Source: Poecilobothrus nobilitatus
Lineage: Eukaryota; Arthropoda; Insecta; Diptera; Dolichopodidae
Direction: 5' to 3'
Length of the DNA: 64,000 nt
Assembly (NCBI GenBank): GCA_947095535.1
Contig: OX352773.1
Span: forward strand, 111,359,950-111,423,949
In this document: positions 1-10,680 of the stretch, piece by piece
How positions within the stretch are numbered: the first letter of the stretch is position 1
Layout of the letters: each line of letters opens with the position of its first letter
Program-made: the position numbers and the translations under genes
The notes under the pieces: generated by a model
The model's input: the letters and a program-made list of their open reading frames with translations, nothing else
What the model was told of the DNA's origin: nothing
Databases searched by the model: none

Positions 1-310
1 TTGGGGCTACTCTCTAAACCGCAGTTCACTCGGGATCCCAATTCAGCAAAGAGGGGTGTTGAATCCCGAATCTCGCAAGCAGACGTTCATCTCAACCGTC
101 CAGCTGAATTCTTTGCCCAGGTCGCTGCATCGTCCATGTAGAAAGAAACATGACCGCCCCCGCACTACCACGTACGGCTGGAGAGGCCGTTTTTGATAGT
201 ACACTGATGGCTTCAGTGCACTCACACGGCAGTAACTAAATGGATTTTACTGGACTCGTACCACAAGCATTCCTTACTGTGGGCATTTCTACACCCCGCC
301 CACCGGAGTG
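1..310. other. GC-richer flank, no gene recognised
   Basis: This stretch is clearly richer in G and C than the rest of the window. A short open frame exists on the minus strand (about 43-225), but it matches no family I know and has no start context or domain. It may belong to the same R1-like element that lies to its right, or to its target site. I see no RNA gene or regulatory signal. Confidence 0.3.
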
Positions 311-361
<51 letters not shown>

Positions 362-394
362 GTAGTAATAATAATAATAATAAGAATAATAATA
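311..394. repeat. (TAA)n microsatellite
   Basis: An almost pure run of TAA triplets with a few substitutions (TAG, AAG). It sits directly beyond the 3' end of the R1-like LINE on the minus strand, so on that strand it reads as a (TTA)n tail or target. Some R1-clade LINEs use simple repeats as insertion targets, so either origin is possible. Confidence 0.95.
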
Positions 395-1085
395 ACGCAC
401 AATGTGCCGCGGACTCCCATATGGATTCAGGTGGACTACCGGCTACAACCCCCCTAACACCAAGGACGCCAGCCCGGTAGCGTTTTTCACATTGCTTCAG
501 GCTGGGCCTTAACCGATAGGCACAGGGCTCACAATCGTCGCTGCGGATCTACCGCCTCAGCCTCTTGGTTCTTGGTGCGAAGCGTATTTTGCACGAATTC
601 CGCCACCAGACGCCAGTTTTCTTCTGTTTCAAGCATATACTCTACTATATTGTCTAGTGATAGCCGTCCGGGTATCTGCTCAACTGCAGCTCTGCCATCT
701 GTGCAGCGATCGCATTGAAAGATCACGTGTTCTGCATCATCACTGCCTCTCCCAAAATAGAAACATTCAGGTGTCTCGACTCGTTCCATCCTGTGAAGGT
801 ATGACCGAAAGCATCCGTGTCCGCGTAAGAACTGCGTGAGATAGTAGTTTACCTCCCCATGCTTACGACTAACCCACTTCTTTATCTGCGGCAGAAGCCA
901 AGCGGTCCATCGTCCCTTAGGTTCGACGTCCCAGAGCTCTTACCATTTGTTCATGGTGCGGCTTCTCTCTTCCGTGGCCTCTCTCTCTCGCCCGATCTCC
1001 GTCTTTCTCCTGTAGATGTTTTTTCTTTCCAACGGCCGCAGTCCGACGGGTATAACTCCAGCAACTCCAGCATAACTCCAGCAAT
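395..1085 (-). pseudogene. R1-clade LINE, 5'-truncated 3' end (RT C-terminus)
   Basis: Reading leftward from about 1,085, the minus strand encodes the C-terminal part of a non-LTR reverse transcriptase. Visible features are a GRWT...LPQIKKWV stretch, the R1-typical block HGEVNYYLTQ followed by a GHGCF motif (about 790-890), then a cysteine-rich end with DDAEHVIFQC (529-789). This order is characteristic of R1-clade elements just before the ORF2 stop. The frame stops near 951 (a codon after the NKW motif), so the copy is dead. The 3' UTR runs from 528 to about 395 and ends at the TTA repeat. The 5' break lies in a short region with repeated 'ataactccagca' units. The domain call is from motifs; the exact family is unknown. 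Confidence 0.75.
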
Positions 1086-1129
1086 TACGGGACGGGTATA
1101 ACTCCAGCGAATTCTGACTTATTTAGTAT

Positions 1130-3015
1130 AGGATTAACCTCTAGTACTTGTAATTATTTCGACCACCGATTTATTAAAGGGAACTTAGGTAAATACTTTT
1201 TATACCTTGGAATAGTTTTCTTCCCTTGGAATTCTGACAATTCCTCATATAATGATTTTTATGATATATTATATCACATTATATTATCAAATATGAATGA
1301 GGATGATTCTGTTTTTATTTTTGGAGATTTTAATCGCCCCTCTCTTTCTTATATTGTCGACGACTCTGATAATTTGTTACTACCAATTAACTTTCAAGAT
1401 GAAATAGCTCTCGAACTTTTTAGTACATTCTATGCTAATGATTTACAACAAATTATCAGTTTTTCCAATAAGTGGTTAGATCTTGAATTTTCGAATGCAT
1501 ATGATAGCGTAGTGGTAAACCTCGCTGATGATGCAGTAAACCTTTCTACTAACACCTCTCATCATAACGCAATCATCTTGACCTGACCTGACCTGACTCA
1601 ATTTTTTTATACAATGCTGTCAGTTATTTGACTTATCCGCTTCGTCTCATTTTTAATAAATCACTTTACTCAGGTGTTTTCCCATATGCCTGGAAATCGT
1701 GTTATTTAATCCCCATCCCCATTGTTTGAAAAAATTGTAGTTAACATAATTACACCCATCATAAACACAAAAGTAAATGAACAGAAACATGGTTTCAGAA
1801 AACATTGTTCTACCTCAACAAACTTTTTGGTTTATACATCTGAAATTCTTAATGAAATTGAAAATGTGCACCAAGTTGATGCTATTTACACGGATTTTAG
1901 TAAAGCATTTAATCGTGTCCATCATAGTATTTTGCTTAACAAACTTGTTGCATTAGGTATTTCGGGTACATTTCTTACATGGATGTACCTTTTCTTAGCT
2001 AACAAATAAAGCTCAAAATATTAAATTCCAAGGTTTTTTATCGAACACAATCAATGTTACTTTAGGAGTACCACAAGGTAGCCATTTAGGTCCACTCCTG
2101 TTTAATATATTAATTTCATACCTTTGTGGATGTATCACATATTGCATTTCCCAAATTAGTGGGTGGATCATTTACTAACGATCTTAAAATTTACCACAAT
2201 ATTAAAAATATTTCTGATGTTGAATTACTTCAGTCAAACCTTCATTCTTTATAAAAATAAAATGTTAGGATTCATTAAAAAAAAGAGCTAAAGAATTCAA
2301 TAACATAGCGGTACAAAATCTCTCTACTGTTCTTTAGTACGATCTCTTCTAGAATACGGCAACATTGTTTGGAATCCTGCATTTCAAATACATTCCGATA
2401 GAATATGATCTGTTCAAAAACAATTCCTATTATTTGCTTTGGAAAATCTGAGAATTTGCTATTGACTATTCAATTCTACCTAATTATAATATAAGATTAA
2501 ATTCATTGAACATCTTAACTTTATCTTGACGCAGACAGATACTTTCACCCTGTTTAAAAAGATTGACGTTCAGTTTTTGATAGATAGATTTAAATTAAAC
2601 AATGAAGATAAAACTACACGAAACACTAAGTATGAACCTACTACTAAATGAACCAATTAACTGATGTTGTGTTACATTCAACAAACACAGTAATCTTTTT
2701 TCAACACAAATATCAAGGAACACTTCCAAACAAAAATTAATATAAAAAATTTTTACTAATCTTACACAATAATTTTAACTTTCATAATATTATATTACAC
2801 TTCATATTGTACAAATGATTTTATTTTTACCTAAATGAGTTATATTAATTCAATTCTAACTGTGTTTTCGCTTTGTAAGCAATTTGTAATTTACCATATA
2901 AGTTAATGTAATAATTTATTTTTTTTTATTTTTTTATATTTATATATCATGTTTTATTTTGTTCATGTATTAAGTTTTAAACGTAAGATTTTTTTGTAAA
3001 AACCTTGTTTTGGTT
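1130..3015 (+). pseudogene. CR1/L2-like LINE, degraded plus-strand copy
   Basis: A non-LTR retrotransposon with pieces of the apurinic endonuclease and reverse transcriptase. The endonuclease piece (1,230-1,586) has the diagnostic FIFGDFN motif. A run of 'gacct' repeats follows (about 1,580-1,597). RT then begins, missing a block before LFEKIV. It continues with a KHGF motif and YTDFSKAFNRVHH (1,722-2,009), then VPQGSHLGPLL (from 2,068), then the C-terminal YCSL/LEYGNIVWNPAF region (2,330-2,400) in another frame. The catalytic YxDD block is absent. The 3' UTR ends near 3,015 in an AATAAATAAATA tail. Several stops and deletions make it inactive. Its sequence parallels the minus-strand copy at 3,640-5,150. 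Confidence 0.75.
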
Positions 3016-3039
3016 AAATAAATAAATATATAATTTATT

Positions 3040-3280
3040 ATTTTTTATTATTTTGTCTATAAATGATTACCACCAAAGTCGGTTATGTACTGACCAAAAA
3101 TGTGGCCTTAGGATTATATATTATATCATGATCATATGATAACACACTTTCACACTATAAAATTAAAAATTAACTGAACACACAAAAACAATTTTATGTA
3201 TGGTTAATTTCGAAATTAACTTTAGTACAAGTGCCAGACTTAATATTATTTTATGAACAAAATAAAATTTAGAGTACAGC
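3040..3280. repeat. Dispersed repeat, copy 1 (possible solo-LTR fragment)
   Basis: About 230 bp starting near 'ataaatgattaccaccaaag' closely match 21,185-21,420, including 'aggattatata', 'cactataaaattaaaaat' and 'atttcgaaattaac'. The second copy lies just outside the gag end of the decayed minus-strand gypsy element, where its 5' LTR should be. This copy may therefore be a solo LTR or LTR fragment. No clear TG/CA ends or target duplication are visible. Confidence 0.55.
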
Positions 3281-3639
3281 TCGGACAACCTGACATATAA
3301 TCCATCCCGATTATGTCTTTTTTTTTTTGTGTATATTTAATATATGTATGTACATATTAAATATTTTCTTAAAGAAAAAAAAAAAGAATCATTAACAAGA
3401 ATCAATTAAATTTGAAATCAAAATTATATTTTTTACAATTAAATTACAAAAAAAATTTCTAATAAATGTCATATTACAAAATTCGCCTTTTCCTTTTCTT
3501 CGTTAACAAAAAATTAATTGCCATTATTTTCTGTTTTATCATGAATCATGATAAATTATTATAGTAGAACTAATATTATACATATAAAATGGAGCACGAG
3601 AACTTATTATCATTAACAATTATTTTCTGAGATCATTTT
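3281..3639. other. AT-rich spacer, no gene
   Basis: Very AT-rich DNA with homopolymer runs. No open frame with a recognisable domain, no tRNA-like structure and no clear repeat partner elsewhere in the window. Confidence 0.6.
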
Positions 3640-5150
3640 TTTTTAATTTTTATTTTATTTTATTTTATTATAAATACCAAGCAAGGTATGTACATATTAT
3701 ATGAATACAATTCCTTTTTTTTAACAATGATATAATACACAAAAAAAAGAAAACAAAAATATGAAATATGATTACGCTTAACTTAACTTAAAAAAAATTT
3801 TTAAAATTAAATTATTACTTTTAAATTTTTACTTTTTTCTTTTTTAACATTGACATTAAATACAAAACAGTACTTAAATTCGTAACAAAACTTTAATTTT
3901 TACAATATGACATAATACTTTAATAACTTTAATACAAAAATTGATGACTTAAACAAAATGCACTTTAAAAATTTAAATGTATAATTATGAGTTAGAATGA
4001 CTTAAAAAAAAAAAAAAGTTGTGTAAGGTCATTGAAGGGAAAACTGTTGGTCTAATTTAGATTTAAATGTTCTTTTTGAAATTAATGAAGAAAAAAGATG
4101 ACTGTGCTTATTGAAGATTGTGCAACATCTGTTAATTGGTTCATTTCTTCCGTATTCTGTTCTATGAGTTTGTTCAACTAAGAATTTCGTGTATCTTGTT
4201 TGCCTTACTCCATCATTTACGTTAAAATTGTTTTTTAAATATTCAATGTGAATATTGTCATAAAGAACATCGTAGGTGAAGCAAGATGAAGAAATTTTCC
4301 TTCAAGATGACAAGGTTAGCATGTTTAAAGATTTAAGTCTTATATTGTTACTCGGAAGATTAGCATAGTGGGAAGGATTAAACTGAATTCTTAAAGCAAA
4401 TAAGAGAAATTGTTTTTGAACAGATTCAATTCTATCAGAATTTATTTGAAAAACTGGATCCCAAATAATGTTACCATATTCTAAAATAGATCGTATTAGG
4501 GAACAGTAGAGAGCTTTTGTCACTGCTATATTGTTAAATTCTTCCGCTCCTCTTTTAATAAATTCCAACATTTTATTTGCTTTAGAGATCATGAAGTTAT
4601 AGTGTAAGTTAAATCTAAGTTTATCGTCGAGGATAATACCAAGATCAGTAATACTGTATACCCGTTCAAGGGTTAGGTTTTGAATTGTATAGTCGTTAAG
4701 GATAGAAAATCGTTTACGAGTGAAACTTATGGATTTACATTTCTGTACATTTAATCCCAAATTGTTCAATGAGCACCATTCTTGAATCCGTTTTCAAAAT
4801 TTCAGATGTGTATATCATAAGGTTTGTAGTTGTAGAACGGCCTTTTCTAAAACCATGCTGTTGTTCATTAAGTTTTGTATCGATAATTGGCATAATTTTA
4901 CCGACAAGAATTTTTTCGAACATTTTAGGTATAGTCGATAAAATAGCTATTCCACGGTAGTTTTCCACAGATGCTTTATCACCCTTTTTATGAATAGGAG
5001 TAAAAAAAGGAGGATTTCCATACATCTGGAAAAATCCCTGTCGATAATAACCAATTAAAAATAGTATGCAGCGGATGAACAAGATATTGAGCACAATTAT
5101 ACAAAAAGGTCGGTGGGATTAAGTCAGACCAGCGCCTTTTTTGGTGGTTT
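3640..5150 (-). pseudogene. CR1/L2-like LINE, degraded minus-strand copy
   Basis: Read leftward from about 5,150, this copy has the linker-to-RT start (FTPIHKKGDKASVENYR, 4,735-5,094) and the HGFRKGRSTTTNL block. It then jumps straight to NNLGLNVQKCKS and the RT C-terminal region (4,302-4,769), ending with LEYGNIIWDPVF. The fingers/palm segment with the YxDD catalytic site is deleted and the two halves are in different frames near 4,750. The 3' UTR runs to a (AAAAT)n tail at about 3,641-3,670 (minus-strand sense), a typical LINE 3' end. It belongs to the same family as 1,130-3,015, in the opposite orientation. Confidence 0.8.
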
Positions 5151-7131
5151 CATAAATATTATATTACCAAATATTACATAAGTATGTATGTATATAAAAT
5201 AATTGTTTTTTTTTGTTTTGATTATATAAAACAATTAACATGACAATTCACAGGTATATATTATTATATAAATGATTTGATATATCTTATTGAGATAAAA
5301 AGAAACCGGTTTGCTCTTTAAAGTTATTATCATATGTAATTATAATTAAAGACTAAATACAGTTGTATTCAAAATAATGTTTAAATCATCCGGTTGATAA
5401 AACTAATAAACGTTATAAATTATATTCCCGAAGTTTTGTGACGGTCTCATACGAAATGTATAAATTTGGTGCTTCTATTAAATGTCGTTCATTGCTATCA
5501 ATTAAATTTTCCGTAAAATTCCTATTCTTTTATATATATAACTCTCAAAATTTTATTCTTCACTCAATTATCTCAAAATCGTATAATTTTCTCATAAATT
5601 TCCATTCAAAGTGCATAAAATCGCATCCAAAATTTTGCCCACGCGTGTATTATATAATCCTATATAAATTTTTTCTCTAATTCGTTGCAAACATGTGCTG
5701 ATAATTTTTACCTTGCTTAAACGGTACCTAATTATTTTTTTTTTGAATTACTTTAAATAAATTTTTTTAAATAAATTTTTCATTTTAAAATAAATAAATT
5801 TATTATTGTAAATTTTGTAATATGGATCATTCAATTTTTTTTCTCCATATATGGTCATTGTAATTAGGTACTATTCTTTGCGAATATAATTAGGTCTTCC
5901 GTATAAAACAAAAACAAAATCGAATGATCTGATTTTTTTTGGAGAGTTACGTCTTCGGCTATAACGCTATATAAAAAAAAAAAAAAAAAAGATAAAATTT
6001 TTGAAAATATGAAAAGGTCGTATGGTTAAGGGGACATTCGTGATTGTGAGCTGGAAGTAGAGAGTAGTTCTAAATTTTATAGAAAATTTTAATTGTAAAA
6101 ACCAAAAAAAAAAAAAAAAAAAAAAAGGGAAAAATTATAATACATTTCATGATTTTTAATAGAAGTTATCAAGTGAACATTAACTTTTTTTTCATTGCTT
6201 TTATGATAAATACATTTTTAAACAAAAAAAAAAAAAGATAAGAACACATTTTTGTTCAATAACGAAATATAAAATATAAGTTAAAATTTATAAAACTACG
6301 GAGTTGTGTTTTGTTAATTTACAAAAAGAAATTAAGAAAAAAAAATCCATGTGAAATTAATAAAAGGGTGAATACAACAAAACAAAAAAAGAAAAAAAAA
6401 AACCCAGAAAAATAGTGGCCAAGTGCATATCAATTTAGAAACTGTTGTTTAATTCTTAATGACCAACAACTATATTCAAACACTAAATATTCAAAATGAA
6501 TAGAAAAAAAAATTAATTTTGACAAATTTTATTTAAAATCTAATTTTTTTTATCTCAACATTAAATAGTATAAGTTTACGTTAATTATCACATTAATGTA
6601 CGTATTTTTTCTACTCTTATTATAAACAGTTAATCTATATTAAAATTTTGCTTATAATCTTGTGTGCAAATGTACACGTGTGTAAATATATATACCTGCT
6701 TATAAATAATAGACTTACCATTGAATTTATAAAAAAAAAAAAAAAAAATTTATTAACATAATAAGCCTGCCAAGTACATAATATGCATCCCTTACAATAA
6801 TAAGATATGTGGGAAAACAGAAAAGAAATGAGGAAAAAAAATGGAAATTGAAGCTGTTATATAAAAAAAAAAAAAAGAAAAAAAAAAATTTATACGACTA
6901 GTTTATTTTAATTTACTTTTGAATATCCGTAGAATTGTTATTCTTGTTGTAATAATATGAAACACATTATAAAATTAGCTTCAGCAGCTGCTTTTAGGTG
7001 TTATACTCATTTAAATTTAGAATGTAAGTATTTGAAATAGATTCAAAATATACAAAATAATTTGAAAAAAAGGAAGAACTAAAAGAAGAAAAAAAATAAA
7101 TAAATAAATAACGTGTAAGTAATTATTTTTA

Positions 7132-8422
7132 GCACATTTCCAAAAAAATTTTGAAAAAATGTGCTTATTAGTTTCACTCTGTCCGTCCGTCCGTCTGTTT
7201 ACAAAACATCTACACCGTTAAAGATAGAGAAAAAAAATTTTAACCATAGGTAGGTCTTATAAAAAAAATAATTTTGTGGAACAACTTTTTCATGTAGCCC
7301 CCCCCATTACGGAGCTACACCCCCTCAAACTTTGAAAAAGCCCTATTTTTAAATGCATATATCTTATGTTCTGCTTAAGATTTTTTCAATCTGAAAACGT
7401 CATTCGACAGGTATTTCTTTTATCTTTGTAAATTAATATCAAAATTATACAATTTTTTTAAATTTAGTATTTAAATTTACCGTTATGTGAAAACCAAATT
7501 TTGCATGATTTTTCTACTTTCATAACTCCGGCACGCTTCTAGATACAAGCTTGAAATTTTGAGGCAAGAAAGAACTTTTAGAATTAGTATACGTTTCCTC
7601 AGAAAATTTTTTCGGACCACCCCCTGTTTATGAGCTATTAGGGCTTAAAAATTGAAAATTTGCTATTTTTAAACACCTGTAACTTAGGAACCTGTACATA
7701 TTTTACTTCTGCAAGATATAAAAATTAAAGCTACAATAACATGTTTTTACGTGTGTTAAAGGTTTATTTTAATTGTAAAGGGTTCCAAAGTTGCAGCTCT
7801 TCAAAATTGCGAAAAAGCCCCATTTTCAGATGTATATATCTCGGGCTGTGCGTATTAATTTTGCAATCTAAAACCACCAGAAGATCGAAAATTTTATTAT
7901 CTATATAAAACAATATCAAAATTATGTAATATTTTGTAATTTACGATTTAAATTTACCGTTATGTGAAAACCACATTTTGCATGAAATTTCTTTTTTCAT
8001 AACTCCGGCACCCCTTTAGATAGGAACCTGAGATTTTGAGACAAGAAAGAACTTTTAGAATTAGTATAAGTTTCCTCAGAAAATTTTTTGGTAACGCCCC
8101 CTCTTTAAGAGTTATTACGCCTTAAAAATTGAAAATTTGCTATTTTTAGACACCTGTAACTTAGGCACCTGTAAAAACTTTTCTTCGGCAAGACATAAAA
8201 ATTAAAGCTTCAATAATATATTTTTACGTGTGTTAACAGCATTTCTTAGTTATATAGGATTCCGGACTTACGGCCCCTCAAAATCTCAAAAATGTCCTAT
8301 TTTCAAGTTTTTTCTTATTACATGAAATTTTCAAATTTTTGTGTAAGTCACACTTCTAAACAATTTGTATTGAGTTTTGGAAATGTGCGCTTTTAAAAAC
8401 CGTTGGTTTACATTCTACCTTG
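7132..8422. mobile_element. Non-autonomous element inserted in the 5' LTR
   Basis: This segment is missing from the 3' LTR, so it arrived after retrotransposition. It starts with GCACATTTCCAAAA (7,132-7,145) and the exact inverse TTTTGGAAATGTGC lies at 8,375-8,388; about 34 further bases also have no 3' LTR counterpart. Near the left end are tandem 'gtccgtcc' units. Inside are two copies, about 480 bp apart, of a module beginning 'aatttaccgttatg' (about 7,473 and 7,951). The module also occurs in the insertion at 35,277-36,804. No coding capacity is visible. Confidence 0.75.
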
Positions 8423-8652
8423 TTTTTTAAAGCCTTAATTAAAATTAAACTATATATACATAAATAGTTATTAAGAAAGGTAAACAATTTCTATTGGAAT
8501 TTGTAAAATTGATTTTGTATAATTTTAATAAATTCAATGAAATAAAAGAAAGAAAAAAAAAAAATAAAAAATACAAAACTGAATTATATTGTAAATTGTA
8601 TTGTATGAATTTTGTATATGTGTAGATACAATATGTATGTACAATATAGGAG

Positions 8653-8660
8653 TATATAAG
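8653..8660 (+). promoter_or_regulatory. TATA box in 5' LTR
   Basis: TATATAAG, conserved in the 3' LTR at 17,525-17,532, is followed some 25-35 bases later by a mixed 'cacatctcaattcc' stretch that could hold the start site. It lies upstream of the AATAAA signal in the order expected for an LTR promoter. No experimental start is known. Confidence 0.5.
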
Positions 8661-9294
8661 AACTTTAATTTTAATTTTAGGAATTCACATCTCAATTCCT
8701 CTTAAATATACAAATAAGAAAAAAAAAAAATATATATTCATAACTCAGGTATATGGGAAATTAGTATTATATATATATCATATTATTAATTATTTGTTTT
8801 AATTACATTTTTTATATTTTCCTATTATCATTATAAACACAAAATTTGTAAAATATTCTATTCCAATATAAAGTAAGACAAAGAAACAAAAGCTAATTTT
8901 ATAAGAGAAAAAAAAAACAATAACTTTACCAATTATTATTAAATTTATAAATAAATTCAATGGATAAGTGAGTATTTTGATTGTTTTCATGGAGGCTTAG
9001 TCAATAAAACCATAATTTAACCTGGGTGGAGAAGTTGGTGGGTGTTGGGTTGCCTACAGCATTCCCTGGATGGGATAGGCAACATGGTTGGGTTGGGCGG
9101 AGGAAGGCCTTGGTTATCTGAACCTTCCTCTAGCAAAACATTTTAATTCCCTTATAGCGTGTCTTGTTCCTTTTTTTTGTGCAGCTTTGCAGGTTTTTTT
9201 TATCATTAGATGCGATCAAGTAGCACGCATATTGGATAATGAACATCTAGAGGTAGTAGCAAGATCCCACCCCATTCCGGCGAGCTAAGCCAAT

Positions 9295-9300
9295 AATAAA
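9295..9300 (+). promoter_or_regulatory. Polyadenylation signal in LTR
   Basis: AATAAA lies about 80 bp before the LTR end and is repeated at 18,167-18,172 in the 3' LTR, where it would serve the genomic RNA. Another AATAAA occurs at about 9,003. Confidence 0.5.
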
Positions 9301-9377
9301 AGACGTGCTATTGCTACTTCTTCTAGGGGATTCACCGCACAGTTACATGTGTCAGGGAATTTTTTTTTTATTACAGT

Positions 9378-9395
9378 TGGCACCCAACGTGGGGC
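9378..9395 (+). promoter_or_regulatory. Primer binding site, tRNA-Lys type
   Basis: TGGCACCCAACGTGGGGC begins two bases after the 5' LTR. It differs at one base from the classical PBS complementary to the 3' end of tRNA-Lys (TGGCGCCCAACGTGGGGC). This is where minus-strand DNA synthesis would be primed. Confidence 0.9.
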
Positions 9396-10680
9396 ACGAC
9401 AAGAACAAGAAAGAGCAACAAGCCTACACGGCATAATTTTCATAAGCTCAATGCTTCTACGGCCAAAGGTTCCCCCCACAAAATGCAAACCTTCACGGTA
9501 TTTATTTCCTATTCCTATCCTTTCCTTTTATTTAGAAATATTGGTTGAGGGATTGTGGACTTTTCTGGAATTCGAATCTAATATGTTGAAGTAACCATTA
9601 GTATTTGACCAAAAAAAATGCAATATTTTCAATGAATATTTAACCAGTTTAATTTTAATAAATTTTTATGAAGTTGGATTTTAGTTGATCTTGCCAACCG
9701 CTGAATACTAAACATCTGGAATATGAAGACTTCGCTGGAAATTTTCGCGGGTTATCTCATCCGATGATTATAGTATTTATGCGCAAATTCTGGCAATTTG
9801 AAAGTTAACTTTACTCAGGAATATCAATTAAAATCTCATACTATACCTACATCCTATATCCATTTGTCACGCTAACATGGGAGAAATGTTTTGTGCACCT
9901 CATTAATTGAATAAACCTACCCAGGTTAAATTATGAATTAGAAATATAAATATATATAATATTAATAAAATTGAATTAATAAATTGTTGTCCGTTTTAAT
10001 AACAGAAGCATTTGCCGCAGAAATATCTTATTATTAAACAATTTAAACAAAAAAAAAAAAAAAAATAAAAAATTATTATTAAAATTAAATTAAACTTATT
10101 TTATTAATTAAACGTATGTTAATCTGCACTTTCAAAGGAATTATTTAGAATTTATTTCAGAAGAAAATTTAACATTAAATAGTTTTGTAATTTCGCATAT
10201 TATAAAAAATTTTATGAAGTTTCAAGTTGGCATAAGTAATAAATTTGTTTTAATTCGAATTTACACAGTTTCGTTACCTTTTATATAATTTATTATAAAC
10301 ATACATATTATGCGTATATATATTTGTATAAGCATTACTAATAGAAACGGGAGAAATAAGGTTCAGAAGAAAAAAAATAAATAATTATTATTAATAAATT
10401 TTATCTATTTCATTAAATTATAATCTATATAAAAAAAAAAAAGAAAGAAAAAAAAAAAAATAATTTTTTTATGAAATAAATAATATTACCTTGGAAAAAA
10501 AAAAAAAAAAAAAAAAAGAAGATAAAACCGCAACAAAAGAAAATTTCGGAACATCGTAAAATCTCTATATTTTAAACATTTGTTTTTCGTTAGAAATTGA
10601 ATTTTCTCTGACTTGAAGTACGTCATTGGTTCGACGATAATTTTATTTATTGATAAAGTATTCCTTTCTAGTCACCCAAA
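9396..10680 (+). other. Untranslated leader of the gypsy element
   Basis: About 1.3 kb between primer site and gag start, AT-rich, with long A runs and no meaningful frame. At 9,920-9,935 it carries CCCAGGTTAAATTATG, the exact reverse complement of 9,011-9,026 in the LTR, which would let leader and R region pair in the RNA. Packaging signals presumably lie here but cannot be read by eye. Confidence 0.6.

Larger units (their letters stand above)
5437..9375 (+). repeat. 5' LTR of the gypsy element (with insertion)
   Basis: It matches 15,601-18,247 almost base for base, except that 7,132 to about 8,422 is absent from the 3' LTR. A TATATAAG box lies at 8,653-8,660 and an AATAAA signal at 9,295-9,300, suggesting U3 up to about 8,685, then R, then a short U5. 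The end ATTACA is followed after GT by the primer site. The short open frame inside (9,088-9,288) is also present in the 3' LTR and has no recognisable domain. Confidence 0.9.

Noticed and set aside
311..394. CRISPR-like or regulatory reading of the TAA tract
   Set aside because: A simple triplet microsatellite with no spacers.
5438..5680. 80-codon frame at each LTR start
   Set aside because: AT-rich LTR U3 sequence; no start context and no homology.
9088..9288. 66-codon frame inside the gypsy LTR, repeated at 17,960
   Set aside because: It lies in the R/U5 part of an LTR and is a by-product of transcript sequence; the hydrophobic stretch comes from a T run. No homologous domain recognised.
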